The translations under genes and the position numbers were made by a program. From Halomonas sp. KAO (GTDB lineage Bacteria; Pseudomonadota; Gammaproteobacteria; Pseudomonadales; Halomonadaceae): a stretch of DNA of 64,000 nucleotides. Positions within the stretch are counted from its first letter, which is position 1. Every line of letters starts with the position of its first letter. The notes beneath the pieces are model-generated. The model was not told the origin of the DNA and ran no database searches. It saw only the letters and a list, made by a program, of their open reading frames with translations. Shown piece after piece: positions 19,005-29,633 of the stretch. The stretch covers positions 105,499-169,498 of the forward strand of contig NZ_JADNRL010000024.1 in assembly GCF_015595025.1 (NCBI RefSeq), given 5' to 3'.

Positions 19005-19728
19005 ATGCAGGCACGATCTCCAGCACTTCCAGGAGGCGAGTGCCGCGGGATGCCGCCACGACACGAAAGCGTATATCCAGCTCGCGCAGGCGAACGCCAT
19101 AACGACGAGTCTCATCGTCGTCACGATAGGCCGGCCTAGGGTCCTGGCTCAGCACCTCCTCGATCAGTGAGCGCAGCGAGGCGGCATCATCACGTCCGGC
19201 AAGCGTCGCTTCGGCGGCCTGGGTGAAGCATACCGGGAGTCGGGGAGGGGCCTCGGGAGCGAAGCCGGCGCTGGCCTCGGGCCTGGCTTCTGCCCAGGGC
19301 AGGTAGGGCTTGATATCGAGCACAGGGGTGCCGTTCACCAGGTCGGCACCGGCGAGCCGTAGCCTGACGCCGGCCCGAGTGTCGACCTCGATCAGCTCGA
19401 CCAGCGACAGGCCCAGGCGATTGGGTCGATGGGTGCTGCGGCTGGCGAAGACCCCGACCCGGCGATTGCCGCCGAGGCGTGGCGGTCGCACCAGTGGCGT
19501 CCAGCGTTCGGGACTCTGGTGAAAGAGAAAGGTGAGCCACAGGTGGCTGAAGGACTCCAGTCCCCTGACCGTCAGCGGGTCATCGTAGGGGGGGAGTAGC
19601 CGGAGGAGGGCACGAGCCGAGGGGGCCAGGCCGGGCTGGCGGGGCACGCCGAACTTGTCGGGGAAGTCGCTCTCGATCAGGCCGATGGGCGACAGGGTGA
19701 TGGCCGGGGGGGAGGAGTGAACGCTCAT
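19003..19728 (-). CDS. trmO: tRNA (N6-threonylcarbamoyladenosine37-N6)-methyltransferase TrmO
   Basis: Adds the methyl group of m6t6A37 in tRNA-Thr. 241 residues of the YaeB/VirR (TsaA) family. Seen: IGLIESDFPDKFGVPRQPGL near the N-terminus, FASRSTHRPNRLGLS (SAM-binding signature), and LDIKPYLPW. The start at 19728 (MSVHSS) is selected because the frame upstream is out of family; no good ribosome site was seen. It is convergent with purC and divergent from the GNAT gene. tsaB, which supplies t6A37, is 9 kb downstream. Confidence 0.92.
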   Translation of the reverse strand: MSVHSSPPAITLSPIGLIESDFPDKFGVPRQPGLAPSARALLRLLPPYDDPLTVRGLESFSHLWLTFLFHQSPERWTPLVRPPRLGGNRRVGVFASRSTHRPNRLGLSLVELIEVDTRAGVRLRLAGADLVNGTPVLDIKPYLPWAEARPEASAGFAPEAPPRLPVCFTQAAEATLAGRDDAASLRSLIEEVLSQDPRPAYRDDDETRRYGVRLRELDIRFRVVAASRGTRLLEVLEIVPA

Positions 19729-19830
19729 GGGGGCATTATGCCTGGCCCCGCTCAGGCCGGCGACCGCGGTTGGCCTGTCGGCGTGGGGTTGTGTAGTCTC
19801 TCGGCATTCATCAATGTTGCGAGACATCCC

Positions 19831-21299
<1,469 letters not shown>

Positions 21300-21326
21300 C
21301 TACCGGTGACGTCAGGGGAGAGACGC

Positions 21327-21950
21327 ATGGCGATTGAACAGGGCTGGCTTGCCGGGGCGCGGCGAGTACCGTCCCCCAACTGTGACGAGCGACCGCACGG
21401 TGAGGTGTCGCTGCTGCTGCTGCACTCCATCAGCCTGCCACCGGGTGAATATGGTGGAGCGCATATCGAGAATCTGTTCACCAACCGGCTGGACCCCGAG
21501 GCCCACCCCTTCTTCGCCTCCCTTCAGGGCCTGCGTGTCTCGGCTCACCTGCTGATCCGCCGCAATGGCGAGTGTGTGCAGTTCGTGCCTTTCCAGCGCC
21601 GGGCCTGGCACGCCGGGCGCTCCCGCTGGCGCGATGGCGAGCGTTGGCGTACCGCCCTCAACGACTTTGCCATCGGCATCGAGCTGGAGGGCAACGAGGT
21701 CTCCGCCTATACCGGCGCCCAATATGAGCGACTGGTGGAGGTGACTCTCGACCTTGTCGCCGCCTACCCCGAGCTTGAGGCATCGCGCGTGGCCGGCCAT
21801 GCGCAGGTGGCTCCGGTGCGCAAGAGTGACCCCGGACCCGCCTTCGACTGGGCCTACTTTCGTCAGCGACTGGATGAGTGCACGCAGCCGGGTGAGTCAT
21901 CTACCGGGTGTGATGGTCAGGGCGCTCGCTTGCTTCATACGGTAGTTTAA
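21327..21950 (+). CDS. ampD: 1,6-anhydro-N-acetylmuramyl-L-alanine amidase
   Basis: Cytoplasmic zinc amidase of peptidoglycan recycling that keeps AmpR-inducing muropeptides low. 207 residues with no signal peptide. Zinc and catalytic residues match AmpD: His in LLLHSISLP, Glu in IGIELEGN, His in AGHAQVAP, and Lys/Asp in VRKSDPGPAFDW. AGGGGAG lies before ATG 21327. A C-terminal extension of about 25 residues beyond the E. coli protein is low-complexity and of no known role. Confidence 0.95.
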   Translation: MAIEQGWLAGARRVPSPNCDERPHGEVSLLLLHSISLPPGEYGGAHIENLFTNRLDPEAHPFFASLQGLRVSAHLLIRRNGECVQFVPFQRRAWHAGRSRWRDGERWRTALNDFAIGIELEGNEVSAYTGAQYERLVEVTLDLVAAYPELEASRVAGHAQVAPVRKSDPGPAFDWAYFRQRLDECTQPGESSTGCDGQGARLLHTVV

Positions 21951-22230
21951 TTACATCTCCTTGACTTTCGTCGAATTTCTGCCCTGTTGGAGTGATAACT
22001 CTTTGTGTTGCGGTGCAGTATCAAATGTTTGGAAATCAATTCCATGCAAGGTTGCTTTGGCAGGTGGCGAGGTTTACTGTATCTTTCGCGAAGAAACGGC
22101 GGTTTTTTTGCGTCGTGACGTAATAAAATTACACAAAATCCCGGGGTGTAATGCCTCTCTGGCAGCAGAACGCCCTGCTTTCCGCGCAGCAGCGGGCATG
22201 CAACATCCATCGTCATTCGGAGAGACGTCT
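21951..22230 (+). promoter_or_regulatory. AT-rich leader/promoter region of aceEF
   Basis: About 280 bases, clearly lower in GC than the surroundings. It holds a T7 run at 22103-22109 and the small dyad GTAAT-AAA-ATTAC (22120-22132). A weak promoter, TTGCTT (22052-22057) with 17-base spacing to TACTGT (22075-22080), is possible. No PdhR-type AATTGGTNNNACCAATT box was found. A short in-frame extension of the aceE frame through this stretch is not considered coding. Confidence 0.45.
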
Positions 22231-24909
22231 ATGAGTCTGGAGGCAAGAGAGGATCTCGACCCGGTCGAGACCGCAGAGTGGTTGGAAGCCCTCGAATCAG
22301 TCCTGGAGTACGAGGGCGAGGAGCGTGCCCGGCATCTGCTGACCCGCCTGGCCGACCGCCTGCGCCGTGACGGTACCCAGCCCCCTTTCTCGGCAACTAC
22401 GCCCCATCGCAACACGATTCCCGTGCATCGCGAGGCACCGATGCCGGGGGATCTCTTCATGGAGCGCAAGATCCGCTCGATGATCCGCTGGAACATGGCG
22501 GCGATGGTTACCCGGGCGAACCGCAAGCACAAGGGCATCGGTGGCCACCTGGCCAGCTACATGTCCAGCGCGACTCTCTATGAAGTGGGGTTCAACCACT
22601 TCTTCCGCGCTGCCAACGGCGATTTCAAGGGTGACCTGGTCTTCATTCAGGGCCACAGCTCCCCGGGTATCTATGCCCGTGCCTTCCTCGAAGGCCGCCT
22701 CACCGAGGAGCAGATGGATCGCTATCGCCAGGAGGTTGACGGCAATGGCCTCTCCTCCTACCCGCACCCCTGGCTGATGCCCGACTTCTGGCAGCTGCCC
22801 ACCGTTTCCATGGGCCTGGGCCCGATCATGGCCATCTATCAGGCCCACGTGATGAAATACCTGGATCAGCGTGGCCTGCAACCGATGCAGGATCGCAAGA
22901 TCTGGTGCTTCCTGGGTGATGGCGAGTGCGACGAGCCGGAGTCCCTGGGGGCGATCCACCTGGCCAGCCGTGAAAAGCTCGATAACCTGATCTTCGTGGT
23001 CAACTGCAACCTGCAGCGTCTCGATGGTCCGGTACGGGGTAACTCGCGGATCATGGATGAGCTCGAGGGCGTGTTCCGGGGGGCTGGATGGAACGTGCTC
23101 AAGGTGGTCTGGGGGCGCCTGTGGGATCCGCTCTTCGAGAAGGACAAGAAGGGTGTGTTGCAGAAGGTCATGGATGAGACCGTCGACGGCGAATACCAGA
23201 ACTGCAAGGCCATGGGGGGCGGCTATACCCGGGAGCACTTCTTCGGCAAGTACCCCGAGACCGCCGAGATGGTCGAGGGGATGTCCGATGACGACATCTG
23301 GAAGCTCAACCGTGGTGGCCATGACCCGTTCAAGGTCTATGCGGCCTACCATGAAGCGGTGAACAACGCCAAGGGGCGCCCCACCGTGGTGCTGGCGCAT
23401 ACCGTCAAGGGGTACGGCCTGGGGGCCGATGGCGGCGAGGCGGACAACGAGGCGCACCAGGTCAAGTCCATCGACGACCCCGAGGTGCTCAAGCGCTTCC
23501 GCGATCGCTTCGGCATTCCCGTCTCCGACGAAGCGATCGAGCACGAGATCCCCTATTACAAGCCGGCCGACGACACCCCGGAGATGAAGTACATGCATCT
23601 CCAGCGTGAGCGCCTCGGCGGCTACCTGCCGGCGCGCCAGTACGACTTCGAGCCACTCGATATCCCCGGCCTGGACGACAAGATCTTCGCCAGCCAGCTG
23701 GGCGGCTCGAAGGGGCGCGAGGTCTCTACCACCATGACCTTCGTGCGGATTCTCAATGGTCTGGTGAAGCACAAGTCGTTCGGCAAGCAGGTGGTGCCGA
23801 TCGTGCCCGACGAGGCCCGCACCTTCGGCATGGAGGGCATGTTCCGTCAGCTGGGTATCTACAGCCCCGGCGGTCAGAAGTATGAGCCCATGGACAAGGG
23901 CCAGCTGATGTTCTATCGCGAGGACAAGGCCGGTCAGGTCCTCGAGGAGGGCATCAACGAGGCGGGCGCCATGTCCTCGTGGATCGCCGCGGCAACTTCC
24001 TACGCCAACAATGGCCTGCCGCTGTTGCCGTTCTATATCTACTACTCGATGTTCGGTTTCCAGCGTATCGGGGACCTGGCCTGGGCCGCCGGCGACATGC
24101 AGGCACGCGGCTTCATGGTGGGGGGAACCGCCGGGCGCACCACGCTCAATGGCGAGGGGCTGCAGCACCAGGATGGCCACAGCCACCTGCAGGCGGCGAT
24201 GATCCCCAACTGCCGCAGCTACGACCCGACCTATGCCCATGAGCTGGCGGTCATCGTGCAGGATGGCCTGAAGCGCATGTTCGTCGACAAGGAGAACTGC
24301 TTCTACTACCTGACGGTGATGAACGAGAACTACGAGCACCCCGAAATGGAGGAGGTGCCCGCCGAGGACATCATCAAGGGCATGTACCTGCTGCGCGAGA
24401 CCCAGGGGGACAAGGCCAGGGTCCAGCTGATGGGCTCCGGCACCATCATGCGCGAGGTGGAGGCCGCCGCCGAGCTGCTGCGCGACGACTGGGGCGTGGG
24501 TGCCGATATCTGGAGTGTGCCCAGCTTCAACGAACTGCGCCGCGAGGCGCTGGCACTGGACCGCCAGGCCTTCCTCGACCCCGAAGCGGAGCCGGCCAAG
24601 CCCCATGTGACGCGCTGTCTCGAGGGTCGTCAGGGGCCGGCCATCGCCTCTACCGACTACATGCGCCTGTTCGCCGATCAGGTGCGTGCCTGGGTGCCCA
24701 CCGACTTCCATGTGCTGGGTACCGATGGCTTCGGGCGTTCGGACACTCGGGAGAAGCTCCGCGAGTTCTTCGAGGTTGACCGTCACTTCGTGGTGGTGGC
24801 GGCGCTCAAGGCGCTGGCCGAGCGCGGCGAGCTCGATCGCAAGGTGATCGGCGAGGCGCTGAGCAAGTACAACATCGATCCGGCCAAGCCGAATCCGCTG
24901 ACCGACTGA
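22231..24909 (+). CDS. aceE: Pyruvate dehydrogenase E1 component (homodimeric)
   Basis: Thiamine-diphosphate enzyme that decarboxylates pyruvate and acetylates the lipoyl groups of AceF. 892 residues, as in E. coli (887). The ThDP motif runs GDGECDEPES through VNCNLQRLDGP. HHLPGHD-type and E1-specific regions such as GLGPIMAIYQAH and GGTAGRTTLNGEGLQHQDGHS are intact. CGGAGAGA precedes ATG 22231, and the frame upstream is AT-rich with no family match. aceF follows 58 bases later. The lpd gene is not in the window. Confidence 0.98.
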   Translation: MSLEAREDLDPVETAEWLEALESVLEYEGEERARHLLTRLADRLRRDGTQPPFSATTPHRNTIPVHREAPMPGDLFMERKIRSMIRWNMAAMVTRANRKHKGIGGHLASYMSSATLYEVGFNHFFRAANGDFKGDLVFIQGHSSPGIYARAFLEGRLTEEQMDRYRQEVDGNGLSSYPHPWLMPDFWQLPTVSMGLGPIMAIYQAHVMKYLDQRGLQPMQDRKIWCFLGDGECDEPESLGAIHLASREKLDNLIFVVNCNLQRLDGPVRGNSRIMDELEGVFRGAGWNVLKVVWGRLWDPLFEKDKKGVLQKVMDETVDGEYQNCKAMGGGYTREHFFGKYPETAEMVEGMSDDDIWKLNRGGHDPFKVYAAYHEAVNNAKGRPTVVLAHTVKGYGLGADGGEADNEAHQVKSIDDPEVLKRFRDRFGIPVSDEAIEHEIPYYKPADDTPEMKYMHLQRERLGGYLPARQYDFEPLDIPGLDDKIFASQLGGSKGREVSTTMTFVRILNGLVKHKSFGKQVVPIVPDEARTFGMEGMFRQLGIYSPGGQKYEPMDKGQLMFYREDKAGQVLEEGINEAGAMSSWIAAATSYANNGLPLLPFYIYYSMFGFQRIGDLAWAAGDMQARGFMVGGTAGRTTLNGEGLQHQDGHSHLQAAMIPNCRSYDPTYAHELAVIVQDGLKRMFVDKENCFYYLTVMNENYEHPEMEEVPAEDIIKGMYLLRETQGDKARVQLMGSGTIMREVEAAAELLRDDWGVGADIWSVPSFNELRREALALDRQAFLDPEAEPAKPHVTRCLEGRQGPAIASTDYMRLFADQVRAWVPTDFHVLGTDGFGRSDTREKLREFFEVDRHFVVVAALKALAERGELDRKVIGEALSKYNIDPAKPNPLTD

Positions 24910-24967
24910 TCCGGTGGGGCGGGCGGATGCCCGCCCCTTCCAGGCACGATTTGGAAGGAGCGCGACC

Positions 24968-26992
24968 TTGAGTAGCGAAATCATCAAAGTACCGGACATC
25001 GGCGGCGATACCGATGTGGAGATCATCGAGATCGCGGTGTCGGAAGGCGACGTCATCGAGGCCGAAGACACCCTGATCACCCTGGAGTCCGACAAGGCCA
25101 GCATGGATGTGCCGTCGCCCAAGGGCGGCAAGGTGGCCAAGGTGCTGGTCAAGGAGGGCGATACCGTCTCCGAGGGGGACGCTATTGTCGAGCTGGAGCT
25201 CGAGGGTGGCGGCGAGACGGAGTCGGCCGCCGAGAGCGAGAAGCAGAGCGACCAAGCGCCCGACGAGAGCGACCAGGCGCCCGAGAAGGAGGCTGCCGCC
25301 GAGAAGCCGTCGGCCAGCGGCGGTGGCAAGCGCACCGTGGACATCACCGTGCCCGATCTGGGAGGTGACAGCGACGTCGAGGTGATCGATGTCGCCGTGG
25401 CCGAGGGCGACGAGATCGACCTGGAGGCACCGCTGATCACCCTGGAGTCCGATAAGGCCTCCATGGATGTGCCCAGCCCGCACCAGGGCAAGGTGGTGAC
25501 CCTGACCGTCAAGGAGGGGGATACCGTCTCGGAAGGCGATGTCATCGGCACCATGGAGATCGCCGGCGAGGAGGGCGATGAGGCAGCGGACGCCCCGGGG
25601 GATGCCACCTCGACGGCCGCGGCTAGCGAGACTGACGATGAGCCGGAGGAGTCGGAAGAGCCGGAAGAGCCGGCCTCCTCGGGAGAGCCCGAACGTCAGG
25701 AGGTCCGCGTTCCGGATCTGGGCGGCGCCAGCGACGTGCCAATCATCGAGGTGGCCGTGGCCGCCGGTGATGAGGTGGAGGAAGAGACGCCACTGATCAC
25801 CCTGGAGTCCGACAAGGCCTCCATGGATGTGCCGAGCCCGTTCAAGGGCAAGCTGGTGGAGCTCGTGGTCAAGGAGGGCGACAGTGTCTCCGAGGGCGAC
25901 CTGATCGGCTATATCGAGACGGCTGCCGCCAAGCCCGCGGCCAGCCAGGCGTCCAAGAAGCGCCCCGAGCCCTCTCGGAGCGAGTCGCCCAAGGCCGAGA
26001 AGCCCGCGACGACGGCGCCAGGCACGCCGAGCCCGGAAGCCGAGATGGCGGCTCACCAGCCCCGCGATGGCAAGCTGGTACACGCCGGTCCCGCGGTGCG
26101 CATGCTGGCCCGCGAGCTGGGCGTCGACCTCGCCTTGGTCAAGCCCAGTGGGCCCAAGAGCCGGGTTCTCAAGGAGGATGTCCACGCCTACGTCAAGCAG
26201 GTGATGGCCAACCAGGGCAAGGCCGAGGCAGGCAGCGCCGCCCAGGCGGCTGGCTCGGGCATTCCGCCGATTCCCGATCAGGACTTCAGCCAGTTCGGCG
26301 AGGTGGAAGAGAAGCCCATGGGGCGCCTGATGAAGATGGGTGCCACCAACCTCCACCGCAGCTGGGTCAATCTGCCCCACGTCACCCAGTTCGACGAGGC
26401 GGATATCACCGAGCTGGAGGCCTTCCGCAAGTCGATGAAGGCCGAGGCGGAGGCCCAGGGGGCCAAGCTCACGCCGCTGCCCTTCCTGATCAAGGCGTGC
26501 GCCTTCGCGCTGCGCCAGTACCCCCAGTTCAACGTCAGCCTGAAGAGCGACGGCGAGACCCTGGTGCACAAGAAGTACGTGCATATCGGCATCGCCGTGG
26601 ACACGCCCGATGGCCTGATGGTGCCGGTGATTCGCGATGCCGACCAGAAGTCGCTGATCGACCTGGCCAAGGAGTCGGTGGAGCTGGCGGGAAAGGCGCA
26701 GTCGAAGAAGCTCAAGCGCGAGGAGATGACCGGTGGCTGCTTCACCATCTCCAGCCTGGGTTCCATCGGCGGCACCGCCTTTACCCCCATCGTCAACGCG
26801 CCGGAGGTGGCTATCCTTGGAGTCTCCAAGGCGTCGATGAAGCCGGTATGGGATGGCGCAAGCTTCCAGCCGCGACTGATGATGCCGCTGAGCCTCTCCT
26901 ATGACCACCGGGCCGTCAACGGTGCCGATGCGGCGCGCTTTACCGCACTGCTGGGGCAGCTGCTGACCGATATCCGTCGGCTACTGCTGTAG
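24968..26992 (+). CDS. aceF: Dihydrolipoyllysine acetyltransferase (PDH E2) with three lipoyl domains
   Basis: Core of pyruvate dehydrogenase, transferring acetyl groups to CoA. 674 residues from a TTG start with GGAAGGAG seven bases upstream; no other start in frame gives the family N-terminus. Domains: three lipoyl domains (about 2-75, 122-197, 241-316) with lipoylated Lys43, Lys163 and Lys283, each in SDKASMDVPSP; acidic or Ala/Pro linkers; a peripheral-subunit-binding domain near 370-410; and a catalytic domain with active-site His647 in YDHRAVNGAD. The three lipoyl modules are exactly 360 bases apart. Confidence 0.97.
   Translation: MSSEIIKVPDIGGDTDVEIIEIAVSEGDVIEAEDTLITLESDKASMDVPSPKGGKVAKVLVKEGDTVSEGDAIVELELEGGGETESAAESEKQSDQAPDESDQAPEKEAAAEKPSASGGGKRTVDITVPDLGGDSDVEVIDVAVAEGDEIDLEAPLITLESDKASMDVPSPHQGKVVTLTVKEGDTVSEGDVIGTMEIAGEEGDEAADAPGDATSTAAASETDDEPEESEEPEEPASSGEPERQEVRVPDLGGASDVPIIEVAVAAGDEVEEETPLITLESDKASMDVPSPFKGKLVELVVKEGDSVSEGDLIGYIETAAAKPAASQASKKRPEPSRSESPKAEKPATTAPGTPSPEAEMAAHQPRDGKLVHAGPAVRMLARELGVDLALVKPSGPKSRVLKEDVHAYVKQVMANQGKAEAGSAAQAAGSGIPPIPDQDFSQFGEVEEKPMGRLMKMGATNLHRSWVNLPHVTQFDEADITELEAFRKSMKAEAEAQGAKLTPLPFLIKACAFALRQYPQFNVSLKSDGETLVHKKYVHIGIAVDTPDGLMVPVIRDADQKSLIDLAKESVELAGKAQSKKLKREEMTGGCFTISSLGSIGGTAFTPIVNAPEVAILGVSKASMKPVWDGASFQPRLMMPLSLSYDHRAVNGADAARFTALLGQLLTDIRRLLL
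25073..25913 (+). repeat. Three in-frame lipoyl-domain repeats, exact 360-bp period
   Basis: The stretch CTGATCACCCTGGAGTCCGA begins at 25073, 25433 and 25793, each followed by a near-identical continuation to the ATGGATGTGCC block. The period is 120 codons, covering a lipoyl domain plus linker. Confidence 0.9.
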
Positions 26993-27013
26993 GGCGGGGC
27001 TCCCACCCGCCAC

Positions 27014-27045
27014 ACGACGGCGCCTGCGGGCGCCGTCGTCATTTC
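27014..27045 (+). terminator. Terminator after aceF
   Basis: A perfect 11-bp stem, ACGACGGCGCC (27014-27024) with GGCGCCGTCGT (27029-27039), with a TGCG tetraloop followed by CATTTCC. Confidence 0.8.
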
Positions 27046-27205
27046 CGGCCTCTGCAGGAATGCCAAGACCAAAGTGCAATTCGAGCCGATACCCTTGAAA
27101 CAAAAGGCGCTTTCCAGTCGCGGAGGGAGTTCGGCAATGTCCGACGCTTGTGCTGACCGTGGGCCGCGGTTATCGTTCCTCCCCCCACTATTTCTTCAAA
27201 TCTGA

Positions 27206-27889
<684 letters not shown>

Positions 27890-28070
27890 ACCTCGAGGGG
27901 GAAAACAGAAAGCCCTTCGGTGGTAGCGGGGCGTCGGGGAAAGGTCTGGAGGGGGTCCTACGCCAGGGAAGGCGTCGGTAGCGCCCAGGGAGGGGTTCAC
28001 AGCGCCCCCGAACAGACCTTTCGCCGGAACAGCCCCGCGCCCGCGTTTTCTGGCCGGACCTGGCAGCCAA

Positions 28071-28095
28071 GATGGCCCGCGTAAAGCGGGCCATC
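28071..28095 (+). terminator. GC-rich hairpin between adk and tsaB
   Basis: GATGGCCCGC (28071-28080) pairs perfectly with GCGGGCCATC (28086-28095) across a 5-nt loop. No T-run follows (GTCGTC), so it may be a weak or Rho-assisted terminator. Confidence 0.45.
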
Positions 28096-28152
28096 GTCGT
28101 CTGGGGCCCGGCCGCGTATAATGGCGGCCCGTTTACCCGAGATGGTGGTGCC

Positions 28153-28872
28153 ATGTCGATCCTGCTGGCCCTGGATGCTTCCTCGAGCGCCTGCTCCGCT
28201 GCGCTGTTGCGGCGGCGCTCCGGTGCCGATGACGAGCTGATTTCCCGTTTCGCCCTGACCCCCCGAGAGCACACCCGGCGTCTGTTGCCCATGGTCGACG
28301 AGGTGCTGGCCGAGGCGGGGGTGCGTCCCGCCGAGCTCGACGCCGTGGCCTATGGCCACGGTCCCGGCTCCTTTACCGGCCTGCGCATTGCCGCAGGCGC
28401 CGCCCAGGGGCTCGCCTACGGCCTCGACCGCCCGCTGATCGGGGTCTCGACCCTGGCGGCCCTGGCGCTGGGCGCTCATCGTCGCTACCAGTTTCGCCGA
28501 ATGGTGACCGCCCTGGATGCGCGCATGGGCGAGATCTACGTGGCCGCCTGGCAGTGCGTCGAGGGGCTGCCGGAGCCGCTTCTCGACGAGGCAGTGATGG
28601 CCCCCGAGCGGCTCTGCCTGCCGGTGATGGAAGATGACCATGGCTGGGTCGGCGTGGGATCCGGTTGGAGCCTGAGCGAACGGATGCCTGCCCGGGTGCA
28701 GGCAGGCGTCAGTCGGCAGCTGCCCGAGATGGAGGCGGACGCCGCCGATATGGCGCTGTTGGCCCTGCGGGAGCTGGAGGCGGGGAGGGGGCAGCCGGCC
28801 CACCTCGCCCAGCCGGTCTACCTGCGCAACGAGGTGGCCTGGAAGAAGATGGATGCAGGCGCGGCGAAATGA
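28153..28872 (+). CDS. tsaB: tRNA threonylcarbamoyladenosine biosynthesis protein TsaB
   Basis: Scaffold subunit with TsaD in forming t6A37 of ANN-decoding tRNAs. 239 residues of the ASKHA fold. N-terminal [16 protein letters not shown] phosphate-binding strand pair, HTRRLLPMV, and [21 protein letters not shown] are the family signatures. The frame is open upstream to 28072, but the ATG at 28153 starts the family N-terminus. It overlaps rsmJ by 4 bases (ATGA). Confidence 0.95.
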   Translation: MSILLALDASSSACSAALLRRRSGADDELISRFALTPREHTRRLLPMVDEVLAEAGVRPAELDAVAYGHGPGSFTGLRIAAGAAQGLAYGLDRPLIGVSTLAALALGAHRRYQFRRMVTALDARMGEIYVAAWQCVEGLPEPLLDEAVMAPERLCLPVMEDDHGWVGVGSGWSLSERMPARVQAGVSRQLPEMEADAADMALLALRELEAGRGQPAHLAQPVYLRNEVAWKKMDAGAAK

Positions 28873-29633
28873 GTGAGCGCTTGCCGGTGGCGGTAAGTGA
28901 CCCGGCGCTGGCAACGCTGGCCGAGCGTCTGGGCCTTCCCTTCGCCCAGGATGCCGAACTCCTGCTGGCGCGGCGAGAGGCGCGCCTGGTCCTGGAGGGC
29001 GATCCCGGGCGCTTCGGTCAGCCGCTGGCGGTCGACTTTACCGCCGGGCGCGCCGCCCATCGGCGACGCTTCGGCGGTGGGCGCGGACAGCTGATCGCCC
29101 GCGCCTGCGGGTTCACCCAGGGCGTGACGCCGGCGGTGGTGGATGCCACCGCCGGCCTGGGCCGTGATGCCTTCGTGCTGGCAAGCCTGGGCGCCCGGGT
29201 GCTGATGATGGAGCGAGTCGCGGCGATCTTCGCCCTGCTCGAGGATGGCCTGGCCAGGGCCCTGGCCGATGCTGAAACCGCCGAGATCGCCATGCGGATG
29301 CAGCTGGTGCATGGCGATGCCGGCCGTGATCTCGAGGCCCGGGTAGCCGAATCGGGCTTCGCGCCTCAGGTCATCCATCTGGATCCGATGTTTCCCCATC
29401 GCGAGAAGTCGGCGCTGGTCAAGAAGGAGATGCGCCTGTTCCGCACCCTGGCGGGCGACGATGCGGATGCGCCGCGTCTGCTGGAGGCGGCGCTGGATGT
29501 CGCTACCCACCGGGTGGTGGTCAAGCGGCCCAGGAAGGCACCGGCGATCGAGGGGCCCGCCCCGCGCCATGTGATCGAGGGCAAGACCAGTCGCTATGAC
29601 CTCTATGTGCATCGCAGCCTGAAGACAGGATGA
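28869..29633 (+). CDS. rsmJ: 16S rRNA (guanine1516-N2)-methyltransferase
   Basis: SAM-dependent methylation of G1516 in 16S rRNA. 254 residues. Motif I is [17 protein letters not shown], and the catalytic motif is [14 protein letters not shown], matching the YhiQ/RsmJ family. [14 protein letters not shown] is the family signature before motif I. Translation is probably coupled to tsaB through the ATGA overlap. The stop codon abuts the convergent plsB stop with no base between. Confidence 0.95.
   Translation: MSERLPVAVSDPALATLAERLGLPFAQDAELLLARREARLVLEGDPGRFGQPLAVDFTAGRAAHRRRFGGGRGQLIARACGFTQGVTPAVVDATAGLGRDAFVLASLGARVLMMERVAAIFALLEDGLARALADAETAEIAMRMQLVHGDAGRDLEARVAESGFAPQVIHLDPMFPHREKSALVKKEMRLFRTLAGDDADAPRLLEAALDVATHRVVVKRPRKAPAIEGPAPRHVIEGKTSRYDLYVHRSLKTG

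Noticed and set aside
22297..25608. 1103-residue open frame on the minus strand opposite aceE and aceF
   Set aside because: Low-complexity shadow of the GC-rich plus-strand genes: no ribosome site, no family motif, and it crosses the aceE-aceF junction.
24806..26908. 700-residue minus-strand frame opposite aceF
   Set aside because: Leu/Gly/His-rich antisense of repeated lipoyl sequences; aceF has complete domains on the plus strand.
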